Below, in pieces: positions 62,975-64,000 of a DNA stretch of 64,000 nt; the first letter of the stretch is position 1, and each line of letters begins with the position of its first letter. The notes below the pieces were generated by a model. It was not told the DNA's origin. It was given only the letters and a program-made list of their open reading frames with translations, and did not search any database. Location: the NCBI GenBank assembly GCA_916613615.1, contig OU744730.1, positions 24,995,406 through 25,059,405 on the forward strand, read 5' to 3'. The position numbers and the translations under genes are program-made. This stretch comes from Steromphala cineraria (Eukaryota > Mollusca > Gastropoda > Trochida > Trochidae).

Positions 62975-64000
62975 CTATAAGGTAAAATATACAGAAACAA
63001 TTAAAAGAGACAGTGGCACATTTTTTAAAAATCTATCTATAAAATGCTTCCCGTATAATTATCAGTTTGTGCCAAATGTATGATCTTCAGAGGGAAGCTA
63101 TCACTACTCAATCCCCCTAATCTGTCGTCAAATTTCACTTCTCAAACCAACCTAAGGTTGAAGAAGAATTGTCAAGTATCAAATGAAAACGGTCATTGAA
63201 CATTGAAACGGTCATGGATTCTTATTTCAGATACCTGTAATCAATTCAGAATTTGAAATTGCTCAAATATTCAATTGATAATTTATGGTATAGGATCCAA
63301 AGGTTCACCAAATCCTTTTTAGGGGCCATGGGGTTACCATAACTATAAATCATAATCCTCGAAAGTAGGAGTCTGTACACAAAGTTTCAGTTTTCTAGGT
63401 CTTATGCTTCTGGTGAAGAAGATGATATTAGGTTTTAAAGAGACACAGAGACTGAGTATGTTGATAGGATCACATATGTCAAATTTTGAAATTGATGTTA
63501 TTACATCAGGAACCACTAACTGTTACTGAAAATACGAGGTAAACTGGTCAATCAGTACATTAGATTGAAAATACGGCCATTCAAAGTCGGGATTTTGATC
63601 GAAAACCGGACAATGAGGCTCGAGTGGCGCTCGCAAATTTTTAAACCTTGTCATAAGCTGACAGGAAGATATATTCGATATGATAGTGTTTATTAGGTAT
63701 TGTAACTAATAGGTAGATTAATTGGATACATAATTTCGAATATTAAACTAATTTCAGATGTTTTCTTGATTTTTCCATAAAATCAAGCATTTTAGAGATA
63801 TTATGCATAAATGGATATATTTGCAAGTCAAGGATGAGATATGAACTTCAATCAGCATATTAGATATTTTGTAGCTTATCAAAACCAAATAAAATTTTTA
63901 GAAAGATACTCTTTTTCACTTTAAGGGTGTGGCCCGTGGCCCTTATTAAGGGCCACAGGGCCACCAAAGCTACAATTTATAACCCTTAACTAGTCAAGGA
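62975..64000. other. Intronic or intergenic sequence with family A fragments
   Basis: No further GT25 exon was recognised. Pieces of family A core occur at about 63297-63440 and 63920-64000 (GGCCCTTATTAAGGGCCACA). The open frame at 62736-63083 overlaps the pseudogene exon on the other strand and has no signature. Confidence 0.5.

Overview
This window looks like nuclear DNA from an invertebrate animal, most likely a bivalve mollusc. It is AT-rich, and its genes have short exons, GT-AG introns and AATAAA poly(A) signals. Several families of interspersed elements carry the arrangement hairpin, subterminal inverted repeat, tandem core repeats of about 145-165 bp, an (ACGG)n microsatellite and a second inverted repeat. 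That arrangement is typical of the bivalve 'pearl'/Helentron-associated elements. Species assignment is inference. There is no sign of bacterial, phage or CRISPR content.

There are two intact protein genes, arranged head to head. PSMB5 (20S proteasome subunit beta-5) is on the minus strand with seven coding exons between 16553 and 3985. All its exons join in frame to give 273 residues, and one exon is only 30 bp. A SMIM13-like small membrane protein is on the plus strand (18050-19759, two coding exons, 66 residues). Their start codons are about 1.5 kb apart, and that spacer holds a cluster of a TTCGTAGA motif. A third gene, a GT25-family (procollagen galactosyltransferase-like) sequence on the minus strand at 59243-62974, is broken: it has an in-frame stop, a 1-bp deletion and missing middle exons.

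The rest is mobile or repetitive DNA. 1-3650: a coding remnant, foldback elements and a pearl-like element. 4561-7856: inside PSMB5 intron 5, a TTAA-flanked element carrying about 16 copies of a 16-bp motif in both orientations. 9606-14113: inside PSMB5 intron 3, a 4.5-kb terminal-inverted-repeat element interrupted by a pearl-like element. 20688-20897: a foldback element.

21025-46700 is a satellite array of about 25 kb. Its repeat unit is about 770 bp, apparently built from four diverged monomers of about 195 bp. The centre is homogenised, with larger duplications of 3075, 1535 and 2304 bp. The edges are diverged but keep a short box (CCAATTGGGGACTT). A 4.15-kb pearl-like element (39860-44011) split one satellite unit.

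46700-64000 is a mosaic of elements inserted into each other. The clearest case is a PIF/Harbinger element (53741-58320) containing a mariner (54681-57323) containing a pearl-like element (55916-57267). A second case is a pearl-like element (59964-62029) holding two smaller elements of different families.

The main points of interest are the motif-studded TTAA element, the satellite with its conserved edge box and multi-level duplications, and the repeated use of one element architecture by at least five sequence families.
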